From Diphasiastrum complanatum (taxonomy: Eukaryota > Streptophyta > Lycopodiopsida > Lycopodiales > Lycopodiaceae): a stretch of DNA of 64,000 nt. The notes under the pieces are model-generated. The model was given only the letters and a program-made list of their open reading frames with translations, was not told the DNA's origin and did no database searches. How positions within the stretch are numbered: position 1 is the first letter of the stretch; the number at the start of each line of letters is the position of its first letter. Below are positions 10,886 through 22,888 of the stretch, piece after piece. The stretch lies in assembly GCA_029204225.1 (NCBI GenBank), contig CM055108.1, positions 21,521,644 through 21,585,643 on the forward strand. The letters are read 5' to 3'. Both the position numbers and the translations under genes were made by a program.

Positions 10886-12662
10886 TCACAAATTTGCAAA
10901 AAAATTTGACATCACATACACTCTGTGTCTACGGTTGCCCAAAATTTTCCCTTGCCAATAGCTCAAGCCCGCCTCAACTATGGATTCAGTAATGTGGGTT
11001 GTCATGCTTTTTAGCATCGCACAACAATGTGTATGGATGTCTATTTTGTAAGTAGAGTTAGGAATTGAGAATTGGAAATTGTTTCCCATCGCTTCTATTT
11101 GTTGGAATACGTAACTGTCATAGTCATGAACCTTCAACTGGGACTTGGTATTTTCTTCTATCCTCCATCCACATGGCATCGTTGTTTCTTCGTTTAGATC
11201 TAGAATCAATATGCTCATTTCTTCATTTAAGTCGAGAACACTAAACACGGGAGTTGTCTTCACTTCTACCTTGTCCTCTTCAAGAGCTTGTTTTTGGTTA
11301 ATAGTTTCCCTCATTTTTTCATCCCTCGTAGCTCCTGACAAATTTCTACTTGTCTGGTCACAACATCACTACAATTCTTGCATGTGGTGGTATTCATACC
11401 TCCAACAAAGAGGTTATACACTCCACGTGTACGCTTTTTGGACATGACTCGCTTGTAGATTGTGGAGCTTGTGGGCCTTCCTATCATGGGCTCTTCCATT
11501 GAGCCCAACTTTTTCAAATTGATGAAACCCTCTGTTGTGGACATCCTTTTTTTCCCATGTCCCATTCGTGTTCTAGTCACATTATGTTGAAGAGAACGAA
11601 TGGATCCCCTCTTTGGCATAGATGTTTTTGTCAGCATTGCAAGAGTTCCAAAGGTGGTGTGTGCGTCTTGTAAAGCTATTGTCATCCTTATTAGCTCGGA
11701 TATTTTATTGTTAGATAGTGTTTGGGTCTTTGAGCGCAAGTTGATGAAGTTTTGATCTAATGTTTGGCAAAGGGTATTGGTTTTGATCATTAGCATCTCA
11801 ACCAACTGGAGGTGCTCAGGATTACTAGAGAACTATGCAAAATATCCTTATCTCCTCTACTTTTTGTTGGAGTTCATCCACTAGCACCATATATTCATGT
11901 GTATACTTTTTTACAGATTTTGACCAAACACTTTTTCACGAACTTTATGACAATACAAACAAGCTTCATAACTGGCCTTGACAAATGTGTCTGCAATTCC
12001 ATATTTCCTAACCCAAATGGACTTTATAGCATCTATAGTGTGTGCCAAACTCTTATGTTTTCCATCCACCACCTTAATGTGACAATCGTAAAAATTGTCT
12101 CTCCATTGTTATACATGTGGAATTAGTTTGGATAAATTATTTTTGAAACAAAGTCCTCTTCCATGATACATGGTTTGCACACAGATTTTTGTCTACATAT
12201 CCTTCCACCTATATCGGATATCATATTCTGAATTTAGTTTACCTTGTTTGCTTCAAAGAGTAGGCGTAAATGTAGGATCAACAACCAAAATTTTCACACA
12301 CGTTGAAAATGTGGCTTTCATAATATTGATAAAAATTAGATGGTATGATTGGGCATGAAATGTGAAGAATACGGAAGACGTGTGTTCTTTGTGGTCGACA
12401 TTAGGTGAGGAAGACCATACATCTGTTTTGATATGCCACCTCCATTCTCTTCTGGATAAAAGATCAATCCCTCCAAAGGGACATCCATGCCATCAACAAC
12501 ATCGAAGTCATTATCATTGTCGTATGAACAAAACAACATGTTTGTGAAGTAATGGCATGTATGAATCTCTGGAATGAACTCCTCCTCAACCATGTGGTAT
12601 GAAGGCCCTACGAAAATTGCAAGAATATCGTTGTTGTTATAATTTTGAGACTCCACACACAA
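10886..12662 (-). pseudogene. Minus-strand gene remnant with the same unrecognised domain as at 5.9 kb
   Basis: Several overlapping minus-strand frames look coding. 12,336-12,662 ends in VDGMDVPLEGLIFYPEENGG. About 11,930-12,120 reads VVDGKHKSLAHTIDAIKSIW, VRKYGIADTFVKASYEACI. 11,311-11,805 is basic (KKRMSTTEGFINLKKLG, RVMSKKRTRGVYNLFVGG). 10,886-11,341 carries the domain YDSYVFQQIEAMGNN, FQFSIPNSTYKID, AMLKSMTTHITESIVEAG, VYVMSNFF. The last frame is homologous to the 5.7 kb plus-strand frame. Frame changes between segments mean it is either spliced or decayed. I do not recognise the family. Repetition in the window suggests a transposon-borne gene. Confidence 0.4.
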
Positions 12663-12669
12663 AGCTCTC

Positions 12670-13430
12670 TTATTATGATGGAATGAAACTATTTTGTTGG
12701 TTATGGCGACATAACAATGTTACATGGATTCAGGTGAAGATTTAGTGCCCTCACGGTATATTAGTCAGCTTAACATATAAAAAGCAGCACATATAAAGTG
12801 TGGAGGACTTGGGTTTGTTATTTAGAGCCCAATCCCTCGTTCAAAAGACAGAGGGTTATCAGCCCATTGTCCTAGTTTAGATAACGTACCTGATTGTTCC
12901 AAGCCCCTAGTTTAGCATGCAATGTGATCATACAACATAGACACATATAAAAAATTCAATTGTGATTATTAAAATTATAATAGTATGAACAATAGTTGAA
13001 AAGTTGCCAAGAAACATACCTTCAATATGGAACCGAAAAACATTGTATTAAATACATGTCACTTGTATATCATCAAAATATGAGAAACAAAATTTGAAAA
13101 ACTGGATATATGAAACAATGGATACTTGACAAAATTTGAAAAACTGGATACATGAGAAACTGGATCAAGCAAGCAGAGTGGAGGGTCAAGAGACTAGTTA
13201 TGTTCTAAAGCTTTGTCTCTTGTGCATACTTTTGGAAAGTTATAGTTCAATATTTTAGCAATTGATGCTGCTTTGACAACATCAACCAATCATATGAAAA
13301 TTATGCAATATTGTGTATTGTCTCACTTTTGATGATTCATGTTTCTTGAAATGCAATACTAGGCCTTGACTTTTGTGCTGATACTCTAATGGAAAATGAT
13401 ATGCACAAAGGATTCCATGCAACCGGGAAT
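12670..13430. other. AT-rich stretch without recognisable gene
   Basis: No supported coding frame. A 20-base motif (aaatttgaaaaactggatac) occurs twice, near 13,089 and 13,133. Nothing else is seen. Confidence 0.5.
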
Positions 13431-14910
13431 TACATGATAAGGCTTAAGCTAAATGTGATGTAGTAAGGCTCTTGGGAGATTACTCGACTCTCCTGTTTTG
13501 GGATTGATTAGCCCCAAGGTGTCAGGCAAGCTAAAAAAATAGTGGATGGCACCTATTGTATAGAATTACATCGTAATAAAGCATTAGGTGTCTTTAAACA
13601 AAGAGATTATTGAGTCCTATCCAACACAAAATAAGTTGTGTAATTGTACTTTTGCTCTTATTACTTGTGATTACTTGTCATTGATTCCATGTTGCATGTC
13701 ATTGCTTCATTCCCTTGAAATGATTGAAGCATTTTAGTACAACACTGATAATTAACCAACAAAGGTTATGGGCCCATGTAGTCAATCATAGTGGGTGAAA
13801 GTTAGGCAGGTGTCAGTCAAAGAGTGGGGAATCAAGAGGAATTCATAAACTTTATGGGATAGAATTTTTTCATTCTCGAGTTTGGCTATGGCAACAAAAT
13901 CGAGTCCGTTGATAGATTTCGAAGTATTAGAAAACTAGAGGGAACCAAGTATGCCAATTGGAGTTGGAGAACGAAGTAGATCTTGAAGGAAAGATGTAGT
14001 GAGAAGCATGGAATTGGATAGGTGGAAAGAGGTGATGAATGAAGAGTATCTCAATGAATTTGAGATACACTAGATGGATTGAAAGTAGCCTTGCATAAAA
14101 ACTAAACAAGACCATGTATGGAATAAAACACCCTTCCTAGACCAGGCCATGGTATGAGAGAATTGAGGCATTCTATAGTAGAGAGGGTTTTAAGAAGTGC
14201 CATAAAGACACAAATGTCTTCTTTGCCTGGAAGGGGAACAAAGTAATTGTTATAGCTATCTACATAATATCACATACTTATTTGCAACAATGTGATAATG
14301 TTGAATGAACACAAGTGGAAGCTAGTTTCTAAGTTTGAGTGGACTTAGAAGACATGCACTATTGTCTTGGAAGACAAATAAAGAGATAGAGAAGAAAAAG
14401 GCTGTCAAGATTGAGGCAAGAAACGTATATCCAAGACATCTATAGAGATTCAACATGACTAATTTTCACTTAGTGAAAAAACCTATGGAATGTCGGATAA
14501 GGCTTTGTAAACAAATGTTCCCACAAAATAAGGATAAAGAAACAAAAATGGAGTAGTATCCATATAGAAGCCTATAATAGGGTCCCTAATGTACACAATG
14601 TTGTGTACAATGTGACATTGCTAATGTTGTGCGGAAATTAAGCCACCTCCTTTTGAACCCAGGACGAGTATGATCTTAAAGTCAAATGACTAGTATGAGA
14701 GGAAATGACGAGATAGGAATCACATATGTAGAGACAAAATTTGAGGTTGAAGGCTATTTGTGTATGCTTATATATAATTAATTATTTTATTGTAGTTTTG
14801 CTTTCATTATGTGTGATTGATTCCCTACTATGTGCCATTGCTTCATTCCCATGAATTGTGAAAGCATTCAGGGACAACATCGGTAATTAACTAAAAGGGG
14901 ACACGACCCT
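13430..14910 (+). mobile_element. Shrunken, decayed copia element with LTR-like ends
   Basis: Two segments, about 13,640-13,785 and 14,790-14,900, share TGTGATT..., ATTGCTTCATTCCC, GAAGCATT and AATTAAC in order, and behave as diverged LTR ends. Between them lies a gag start (KLEGTKYANWSWRTK at about 13,935), then RT pieces (WYERIEAFYSREGFKKCHKDT at 14,149; LEDMHYCLGRQIKR at 14,345). Integrase and most of RT are missing, so the copy has a large internal deletion. Stops are frequent. Boundaries are approximate. Confidence 0.5.
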
Positions 14911-14968
14911 ATTAGGTTTGCTAACGGTACACATGAATGTGAAGAGACTTAGGTTTGATATTAGCCTC

Positions 14969-15196
14969 TTAGAGTCTGGGTTTAAAATGATTAATTAAAG
15001 TGTTTAAAGGTTGCGTAGTACGATATGTGTCCAGTTCTACTATTTTCATAGACGAAGATGCGGTCATTTTTAGAAAATTGTCCAGAATCATTTGCACCAT
15101 CTTGGGCACCATCTCGTCTTCTAAATTGAAGTAAAGAGAACCATGTGACGAGGAGCTTGGCATAGAAGAGGCAACGGAGACGGAGGAGCTGGCCAT
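14969..15196 (-). CDS. Small unrecognised frame
   Basis: A 75-codon frame begins MASSSVSVASSMPSSSSHG and continues YFNLEDEMVPKMVQMILDNF. The Ser-rich start followed by an amphipathic segment is compatible with a plant protein N-terminus or a retroelement gag start, but no family is recognised and no continuation is seen. It may be chance. Confidence 0.15.
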   Translation of the reverse strand: MASSSVSVASSMPSSSSHGSLYFNLEDEMVPKMVQMILDNFLKMTASSSMKIVELDTYRTTQPLNTLINHFKPRL

Positions 15197-15229
15197 TGGC
15201 AGAAGAAGGATACAATCCAGAATGCAAGA

Positions 15230-16987
15230 ACCTCGACCTCCCGGGTAGGCTTGGAAGTTGAAATTTCTAGACTACATGTACCAAAACGAGGAACCAAAAA
15301 CTAGACAAAACCACTATGACTAAACCTTAGACTATAGACACACAAACATCTAAATTGATCATCAGAGCTTGCTAAAGTAGCACAAAAACATAGTGAGTGA
15401 AGAATGCAACAACCTCGACAAAACCTTACAAATACATAGGAGGAGAAGAGCTCCAAACTGGACCAGATCATGCAAGGTAAAATTTCCACACATCATCCTT
15501 GGAAGAGAAAGTTTTATCAAACAAAAAACAGTACTAGGACAATGCTGAAATCTTTTGTGCAGGCAAAGAACAATACAACTTGGAAACAAACTCATGACTA
15601 TGTTGCTATAACAACAATCAACATCACAAGTCCTTGAAAGTTAATCTGGATGGAGGTGCATCATTTTTACTTGGTTTCCTGAATGAAAGTTCTAAACCTT
15701 CTCAGCTTTCACTGTTATTTGATTGATATTAATGACTCTTTTTGCTAAAAAATGCAATGGAAGATTACAAAAGTCATTACCGACATTGTAGTAAAGGGCT
15801 TTAGGTCATAAAAGGTGGGAAATTTGATGGGAAAAAGAGCAGAAGGTTTTAGTGCATCAGAAGATGAGCAACCTAAGCAATGAAAACACATCCATACATG
15901 AAAACAATGAGGTTCTTTTCTCCTTTTTGACCTGCAGTTCCAAAATCCAGCACCAATCTGCTCCCTCTGCGCTCCCTCTCTTTCAGCAAAAACAACAAGA
16001 ACATAAACAACCCACAATGATAAACAATGGTAGCTTTTGTGGCTCTCCTATGCCCAAGCTTGGAATTTGACGTGCACCCCTACCTTTCACCATGATGTGC
16101 CTTTTTTCTTTTTACCTTTCAATTGGCATGTAAAATGCAAGGGTACCTTTCAAATAAAAATAAGTATGAGCCTTTCAATCACTTATAAATATAATCCTAT
16201 TATGTTTTACAATAACATTTCAAAAATTTCAAACTAGCATGACATTTGAGTTTTTAAATTTACCTTTTAAATGGAAGGGCAATTTTTAAGTTGTCATTCA
16301 AACGACATGCTTTTAAAAATTTTGCCTTTCTTTGAAAGGCAAACTAGCCTTTGATATGTATTGTAGCTTGCAAATGCCAAGCTTTGCCTTTGCCCTCAGT
16401 AGAAGCATATGTGCATTCATGGCCACAGTGCATAGTAGCTTTTCCTCGTTCAGCTGAAATGCATTGTTGAAATGCCTATTCCTTCACCAAAACCAACACA
16501 GCCCCTTCAAAATAAAACAACAAGTCATGACTCTTCAACAAAACAACATCTAAAACACTACCCATCCGCATCCACAGCGCTGCCCTGGGCCTCACCCATT
16601 CCCCACCACTTAGCGCAATGCCACTGGTTCGCCCCTTGACCCCCTACTCATGCTAGTAAGCGCCAAGTTGGTCCCCCCCCCCGACAAACCTCCAAGTCTT
16701 GTACATCTGTGTGTAAACTTGCCCTCCCATTCTACGAGGACCCTGGCCAGAACAGGGGTAAGTGAAGTCTGAAGACACATGGCATCTGGCTGTCGTCTAC
16801 GTGTGAAAACACCCTTAATAGTACCCATCACTTGCATTTTGCCACCTTATATACTTGTAATGAATACCCAAGTGTATATTCTATCCAATTTGAGATAAAT
16901 TAAAAAGCATTATCTGTCGTTGCCTCTCCCAGCTTCCATTGCGCCAGCCACCCTGCCCATTCTGCTTGCTCTGCACTTCCATCGTGC
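15230..16987. other. Non-coding stretch
   Basis: No coding frame supported by motifs. A C-rich patch occurs at 16,560-16,800, unlike the AT-rich flanks, and includes a C10 run near 16,673. Repeated words ctttcaa/ttgcctttc occur at 16,080-16,360. Nothing further is seen. Confidence 0.45.
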
Positions 16988-17345
16988 CATAGAACCCACG
17001 ATTCTCATAACCGTGGGATGAACCGTACCACGGTTCATGAACCGTAGTACGGTTCCTCTATTTTATTATTTAGCTACCCATTTCCTCCCAAAACCCCTCC
17101 CAAGGCATTTTTTGTCCTCATTTCACATATTTCTTTTGGCTACTGTACTTTGTTTGCTATTGTATGCTACTGTACTAATCTGTACACACTCCTTAATTTT
17201 TTTGGCACTTTTTTGAGCCATTTTTGGGGGTGGGAAACGAAAAATAATTAATTAATTAATTGATTGATTAATTGTACGGTTCTCCCCAAAACAATTTGAG
17301 AACCGTACGATTCTCAAAACCGTGGTGAACCATCCATGGTTCATA
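16988..17345. mobile_element. MITE-like element with GAACCGT palindromic ends
   Basis: The left end starts CATAGAACCC and carries GAACCGTACCACGGTTC (near-palindrome, 17,022-17,038) and GAACCGTAGTACGGTTC. The right end carries GTACGGTTCT, GAACCGTACGATTCTC, AACCGTGGTGAACC and CCATGGTTCAT. The middle is AT-rich (attaatt repeats) with no ORF. The phrase ACGATTCTCA followed by AACCGTGG occurs at both ends in direct orientation. CATAG matches the terminus of the large hAT element at 35,940. No exact target duplication was found and the right boundary is approximate. Confidence 0.5.
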
Positions 17346-17641
17346 AATTCTATCATTGTATATAATGATATTATAATCATTAATACAATATTTCAATAGG
17401 AAACTAACTGAATTGATAGGTCAATCATATCTAAAAATTTGATTTTCCATTTGAATTCTAATTTATTATATATGAATTTCGCATTGTATATGAAATTGGA
17501 ATTGATACATACCTTTTTCGCCACCATGCGCCAAATTCTTCAAAACAAACTTTTCAAGCTGTTGCCTTGAGCTCATGATTTTTATCTTTAGGAAGTTTCA
17601 ATAATTGGTGACTCTCATGTGCTTTTGTGCCTCTTTCCAAG

Positions 17642-17756
17642 AGATCACCTTCCTTCTCCTGCTCTCATTCTTGATAGGATAACTGGACTTTATCCCTACA
17701 CACGAAATTCCACGGATCACCTCCCTTCTCCTGCTCTCATTCTTGATAGGATAACG
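17642..17756. repeat. Tandem duplication of about 41 bp
   Basis: gatcacc(t)tcccttctcctg followed by ctctcattcttgataggata occurs at 17,642 and again near 17,716, 74 bases apart. The copies are nearly identical, so the duplication is fairly recent. Confidence 0.75.
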
Positions 17757-18023
17757 TATCAAAAGCATCACTAGCCCTCTGAGCTTTCCTATATTTAACC
17801 TCTATCTTCAAATCTTTCTGTCAATCAATAATATTCTGGGTAAGAAATGCAAAGAGCAACATAATGATTTTCATGTGAATACCACCGGCGAAGGATATGG
17901 ATTGTTCAAAACTTAGTGAGATGCACAGACTAGGCAAAATGCACCAAGCAGCACAAGGCCATCATTTAAATGGTATGGCTTCCCTCATTGCAACAAGGAA
18001 AGTCTACACAACAAGACAGTCTC

Positions 18024-18469
18024 TTATCTTGAACACAATGAAAGCTGAATCAATTCTCCTCTCGGCTGAATGATACACTCTTCTACATGATGAACTGTAT
18101 GTTCAGAGGAAAGAGGTGCGCTTATGGATTCTAGAGTAATATTGACAGCGATTATGCACTCATAAGAACCAATAAAGCTCCGTCCGTGCCAATGGCGGGT
18201 GTAGTATTGCATCCATAGGACAAACGCACAGTGACACTATAGTCCAAGCAAAAAAGATCCATGAGAAAATGGATACACATGAACTTGCAGAAATTGTATG
18301 CACTGATTTCTATCTGGATATGTTCGAAAGGATAAATGAGAAAGCTCACAGAAGTGCTTGGGTAAGTGCAGATGCAGTCATCCTGTGCTGCCAAGGGAAG
18401 CAATACGATCTGCCTTTCCCAAAATAATGCAGCTGCTGCAAAACCAGATGGTCTTGCATCCACAATCAT
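18024..18469 (-). CDS. Unrecognised, possibly exonic frames
   Basis: Two overlapping minus-strand frames look less random than their surroundings: DARPSGFAAAALFWERQIVL (18,469 downward) and RSFIGSYECIIAVNITLESI (18,212 downward). They could be exons of one decayed gene or chance. No family is recognised, and no splice consensus clearly joins them. Confidence 0.15.
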
Positions 18470-18829
18470 AGCTTAGAAAGTTGCGAGTTCTCAAAAATAT
18501 AGTCGTGCGACTCCTTAGGCTATTGCTTCAGAGAGGTATCTTTCTTCCAATCCGCATCTTCACGGCCAGATTTGATCATATATCAGATTCACAATACAAA
18601 AGACTTTGTATTTGCTGATAGCAGCGCCCTACATCAATATCTCCAGTATTCAAGCTCCTCCTACCACCTGCACTCATCTGCGAGAAGCCATATCCCAGAG
18701 TTCTCTCAACGGCGGCCCTCTTCACGCGCACCATATCGCGAGCGGTGCCCGGAACCCCACCTCGCGACCTTACCCTCTTCGCGCGCAGCATACCTCCGAA
18801 ATAACGAAAAAAAGAAAATGCGCAGATTC

Positions 18830-19660
18830 TAGTATTTTAAAAACACACAATTGATTTAATAAGAAATTCACACATGGCTCACTCTCTTTCAAAAAAAACG
18901 GTAGAAATCCATAGTACCCTAAAATTGTAACCACATGATTTTTAATGGGCAAATGTCGCCCTCCCAGGTCATTTCGTTGAGGAAGGGCCTTCGACCGAGG
19001 GCGGGAGGTGGGCCTTCCTTAGCGTGAAAACGTTTTTTACGTGTTTTTTTTTTAACCTGTTTCTTTGCCGTTATTTTCTTTTTAGCATTTTTTACTTTTT
19101 TTTAAACCTGTTTTTTTGTTGTTAATTTTTTTCCATATGCTCCTTCCGTGCAAAAGGTTATGTAAACTTTTTTTACATGCACCTTCCGCATCCCGAAAGG
19201 TGCATGTAAAAAATTTATTAAAAAACGGAGACGCGCCGATTACATTCTTTGACCTGCGTTCATTTTTTTCATAAAAATGTTAAACATGATTTTACATAAC
19301 CAAAAGGCAGCAACACCTCGCGCGACAGCACAAAAATTGCAAAAATGATTATGATGGAGGGGGAACGCTCAAAGGAACTGTCTAAGGAGGTGTCCTTTTG
19401 GGTCGAAATTATTCTTTTCTTTTTTTTTTTGTGAATAGTTTTTACACGCATGCACCTTTAGTTTGTAAGAACATTTTCTAGCATGTGCCTTTATACAAAA
19501 ACAAATTTGTTTTATGATTATTGCTTTGACGAACATTGCATTTTCCCATACAAACTTGCTAATTAGGAAAAAAATTTGTTTTTTCCTAGGCATAATGGCA
19601 AACGAAGAAGTATTCATTCTTGGAGAAAATTTTCCCTCCTCTCCTGAAATGCAACTAGTG
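18830..19660. other. Non-coding stretch with a small hairpin
   Basis: No coding frame. At 19,168-19,213 the arms ttttttacatgcacctt and aaggtgcatgtaaaaaa form a nearly perfect 17-bp stem around a GC-rich loop of about 11 bases. Poly-T runs flank it on the left. This could be a MITE remnant or a folded transcript element; function is unknown. Confidence 0.5.
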
Positions 19661-19664
19661 TCTC

Positions 19665-20046
19665 CCGATGTGGGATGACCGATTGACCATAATCAATTGC
19701 TTCACACTTTCAGTAAAGCCATATTGGAACTTCTCCAAAGCAATAAACAATAAAACGCAATACCTTTTTAATCAGTTACAATCCATTAACTCTAACAACT
19801 TAGGCTATCAACCGTACATGTTTACAAGTGACAAGAAATTTAAACGTCCCGAAGTTGTTAAAGATTGGATAAATCGTTAGTCAAGCTAGTTAAGCTTGCA
19901 CAATGTCCTAGAGGAGAAACGAATATCATTAGTCTTGTTGTTTGTAGGTAAGACTTTCTCTTGGTGGAGTGTTGTGAATTTAACGAGATGTTGGATGTGT
20001 AGATTATAACTACAGTATATCTACTCTTAAAAGTTGGTATCAGAGC
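19665..20046 (+). repeat. LTR end with primer-binding site
   Basis: TGGTATCAGAGC at 20,035-20,046 is the standard plant LTR-retrotransposon primer-binding site, complementary to the 3' end of initiator-Met tRNA. The preceding 370 bases (from about tgtctcccgatgtgggatg) are therefore the 5' LTR of a plus-strand element. Only about 100-150 bases of internal sequence follow (possible gag start near 20,121) before other repeats, so the element is truncated. The left LTR edge is approximate. Confidence 0.65.
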
Positions 20047-20345
20047 ATTTGTGATTAGGGCACTAGTCAACAATTAAAGTACATAAACAAGTGCTTAAGG
20101 ATCCAAATGCGGTCGATAGCGTGATGGAAGGGTTGTCAATCAGCAATACTAATACAAGGGTGGTAGATCCAAGGGACCGACCTCAACAGATTCAGACGAT
20201 CTTCAAGCTCGAATCCACACTCATGCATTCATGCATTATCTGATTAGCCTTTACACTGATGTGCTATTGAATATTTACACATGATAGTAGTACAATTACA
20301 AGAATGCTTAATGGATAGATTTACAATTTGGATTAATGCATTACG

Positions 20346-20741
20346 TGTTGTTAGCAGTCACTATTGAGTAAATCTGTTTTGTTGGAGATTTTGAAGAAAT
20401 CATAGGAGCGTGAAAATAGATGGTCAAATTGACAGTCAACCATCAAATCAATACTTGATAGTCAACTCGATAACAGCTTCGACAATAGGCTTGAAAATTG
20501 TCGATTTGCCTGTCTTTGATGGATTCAACAAATGTCGATTAGAGTAGATTCGATGATTGTCGGTTTGAGGTATGTCAAGCTAATATATGTTTGCGATTTT
20601 TGTGTATTTTTGTAGACTGTTCGCAAACACGTGTATTTTTATAGAGGATGCAACTGTACAAGTATTTATAACAAATGAATGGATCTAGATTAGCTGTAAG
20701 ATTAGGGATGGAGAGGATAGGAATCCAACACCCCTTCTTTA
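20346..20741 (-). repeat. Copia 3' LTR and polypurine tract, minus strand
   Basis: On the minus strand the purine tract AAAGAAGGGG (20,731-20,740) precedes TGTTGGATTCCTATCC at 20,730. The block ends in GCTAACAACA near 20,346. TGTTGGA...AACA ends and a length of about 385 bp fit a copia LTR. It lies directly after the RNase H fragment described next, in the right order. Confidence 0.65.
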
Positions 20742-21297
20742 TAATCTAGATCCTTGAATGTGTTGGTCTTCAAGTTCAAGATAGTACAAAAACTCATGTG
20801 TGCTTCTTAACTTAATCCTTTTGTAAATATATTAGCTGCCATGTATTGGGTTTTGCAATCTTTCAGACTTATCTCCTTGTTGAGTATTTTGCTCCTGATT
20901 TAGTGGTACTTAATCTCAATGTGCCTGCTCCTAGAATGAAATCTAGAATTAATCGATAATGCAATAGTACTTTGATTTTTCCACTAAATAATTGTCAGAG
21001 ACCAATATCAAACAATAAGTTTCTCAAACAGAGTACCTCTTTGGTAGCCTAAGAAGCTGCAATATACTCCGCTTTTCTTGAGTTGATTGCAATGGAGGTC
21101 TATTTTTGACTATTCTAGGACATCGGACCATTATTGAGTAGGAAGACAAATCCAGAAGTGGATTTTCTTGTGTCAATATTGTCTTCCCAATTCACATATG
21201 TATATCCATGCAATATATGGTTGTTGGGTGGATCATTCTCTCCATAACAGATGCAAGCATTAGGCCAAAAGGACCTTATAAGAATTCGTGCAAACAT
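20742..21297 (-). pseudogene. Copia RNase H fragment
   Basis: The minus strand reads LHGYTYVNWEDNIDTRKSTS GFVFLLNNG, then QTSIAINSRKAEYIAASQATKE and NIFTKGLSQEAHMSF. This is copia RNase H, with the catalytic region altered (canonical YTDADWAGD reads YTYVNWEDN, so catalytic Asp residues are lost). A frame change follows PMS. It is followed by a purine tract and 3' LTR. Reverse transcriptase is missing upstream, so the copy is truncated near 21,300. Confidence 0.8.
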
Positions 21298-21473
21298 CTC
21301 TTTTGTATTATTAAAATATTATAATACTATTTTCAACTAATACATTTGAATCGCCATAACTTTTTAATCGTAGCTCAAAAGTATGTCACATATGATACCG
21401 AGTGCTTTCCAACGCACCAAATTTCGTTAAATTCGGACTTACCACAATTGTGTCATTTTTAATGTGGACTCAA

Positions 21474-21545
21474 AAAGTTACGTTACGTAGATTTCAAATT
21501 TGAGTGTTTTGATTGGTCCATGTGTAAGAAAAATTTGAGAAAACA
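21474..21545 (+). repeat. Repeat shared with 33,501-33,565
   Basis: The segment ttacgttacgtagatttc, aaatttgagtgttttgattg, g-ccatgtg-aagaaa occurs here and at about 33,505, nearly identical and in the same orientation. It is a dispersed repeat of unknown class. The flanking text at 21,340-21,470 has the style of the foldback repeat at 33 kb (cataactttttaatc...). Confidence 0.7.
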
Positions 21546-21699
21546 TATAAATAGAATATTTACAAAGGGTCTTTTTTGGATGTAGAACTCCTCTAATGAT
21601 TGGGTCTGGTGGAGATCATTGTATACATGTGGGATCCGATTAATGATTGATATGGATATCCCTTCATTTCATCACTTCTCCTCTTTAGATTGAGGGCAT

Positions 21700-22220
21700 T
21701 GCTAGGTCATGTGAAAGATAATGAGCATACTCATCAATGAATCAAATAGGTCGGTTTGAGTCCTTGTCGATCTCTTGGGAGGTGCTAGTGGTTTCAAAAT
21801 TTGATCTTGTATCGGTTTCTCTTGAGTTGCAGCTTCTTGGTCTTCTTTTGAATCTAACTGTATAGCCTTACTACTTGAAGGAATTGACATGGTATTTTGA
21901 TATTCATCAGCTTTCAAGGTAGAGTTGATAGACTGAATCTGGTTCTTGCCAAACTTGAATATCTCTCCTTACTCCATTCGGGCATTATTCAATTTTAGCT
22001 TCAAAACCTTGATTGTAAATGGACTTGACATCTCGAATTGCTCTCTTAGTATATCCCAAGGCTTCTTTCATGGAACTACATTGCTAATATGCATAATGAT
22101 GTGTTCCTTCACTGATAAGTTGATGAAGATTAGCATTGGGTAGTATTCACTCATCTCCTATGACAATATCCCACAATTCTTTCTCTATTAGGATGTCTTT
22201 TGGCCTTTTCTTGCAAAGGC
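21700..22220 (-). pseudogene. Copia gag fragment joined to polyprotein linker
   Basis: The minus strand encodes a copia gag (UBN2-type) segment, WDILREQFEMSSPFTIKVLK then LKLNNARME and GEIFKFGKNQIQSINSTLKA. It then runs straight into a linker typical of the region before RT (PPKRSTRTQTDLFDS). Protease and integrase are missing between them, so a large internal deletion joined gag to the linker. Stops separate the pieces. Confidence 0.65.
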
Positions 22221-22888
22221 AATACTATATGTTGAGTCAATCAATGGATTTAAAAAAAAAAATCATCATTAAGCGATACTCTATGGTGGCTACCTAAACT
22301 TTTAAGGACTAAACCTTGATTGAGGGCTCTATTGCCCAACATGTAAGTGATGGGCTGGTGCATGTTTGCTATGAAAATTGTCAAGTAAATTGGCAATTTG
22401 AACATATATGAGGTCAAATTAGCAAATAATTTTGATCAAACAAGAAATCCTATGTGTGAAATTGTCTTCAAATTCGACATTTATCTTTGTCCATATTCTA
22501 TTGTACCTAGATCTATATTTAGGATCATATTGGATCTTAAATTTTCAAATGGTATTAGATCAAGGAGGCATCCAAAAATAGTAGTATTGTTGTTTATGCA
22601 TCAGTCTAGCATGATTTTATGTCTTTGACTATGTTTGTTTTGATCAACTCTCTTCTAACTTTGTGTTGTGGTTAGGTCTATGTGATCTTGAGCCATTTAT
22701 AGGTCATTTCAAGTCATTTATACTCTAGAAACAAAGATTTATGTTTTTTGATATGATTCACCAAAACAAGCCTTTAATTTGTGGAAAAGTTTGTGTACAT
22801 TGAAGTTTTATTATTGTTTCTAGTTTCTAGATTGACAATCTCCACTAGTGAGTGAGCTATGCTCCCCATGTGGATGAATTAATCTCCT

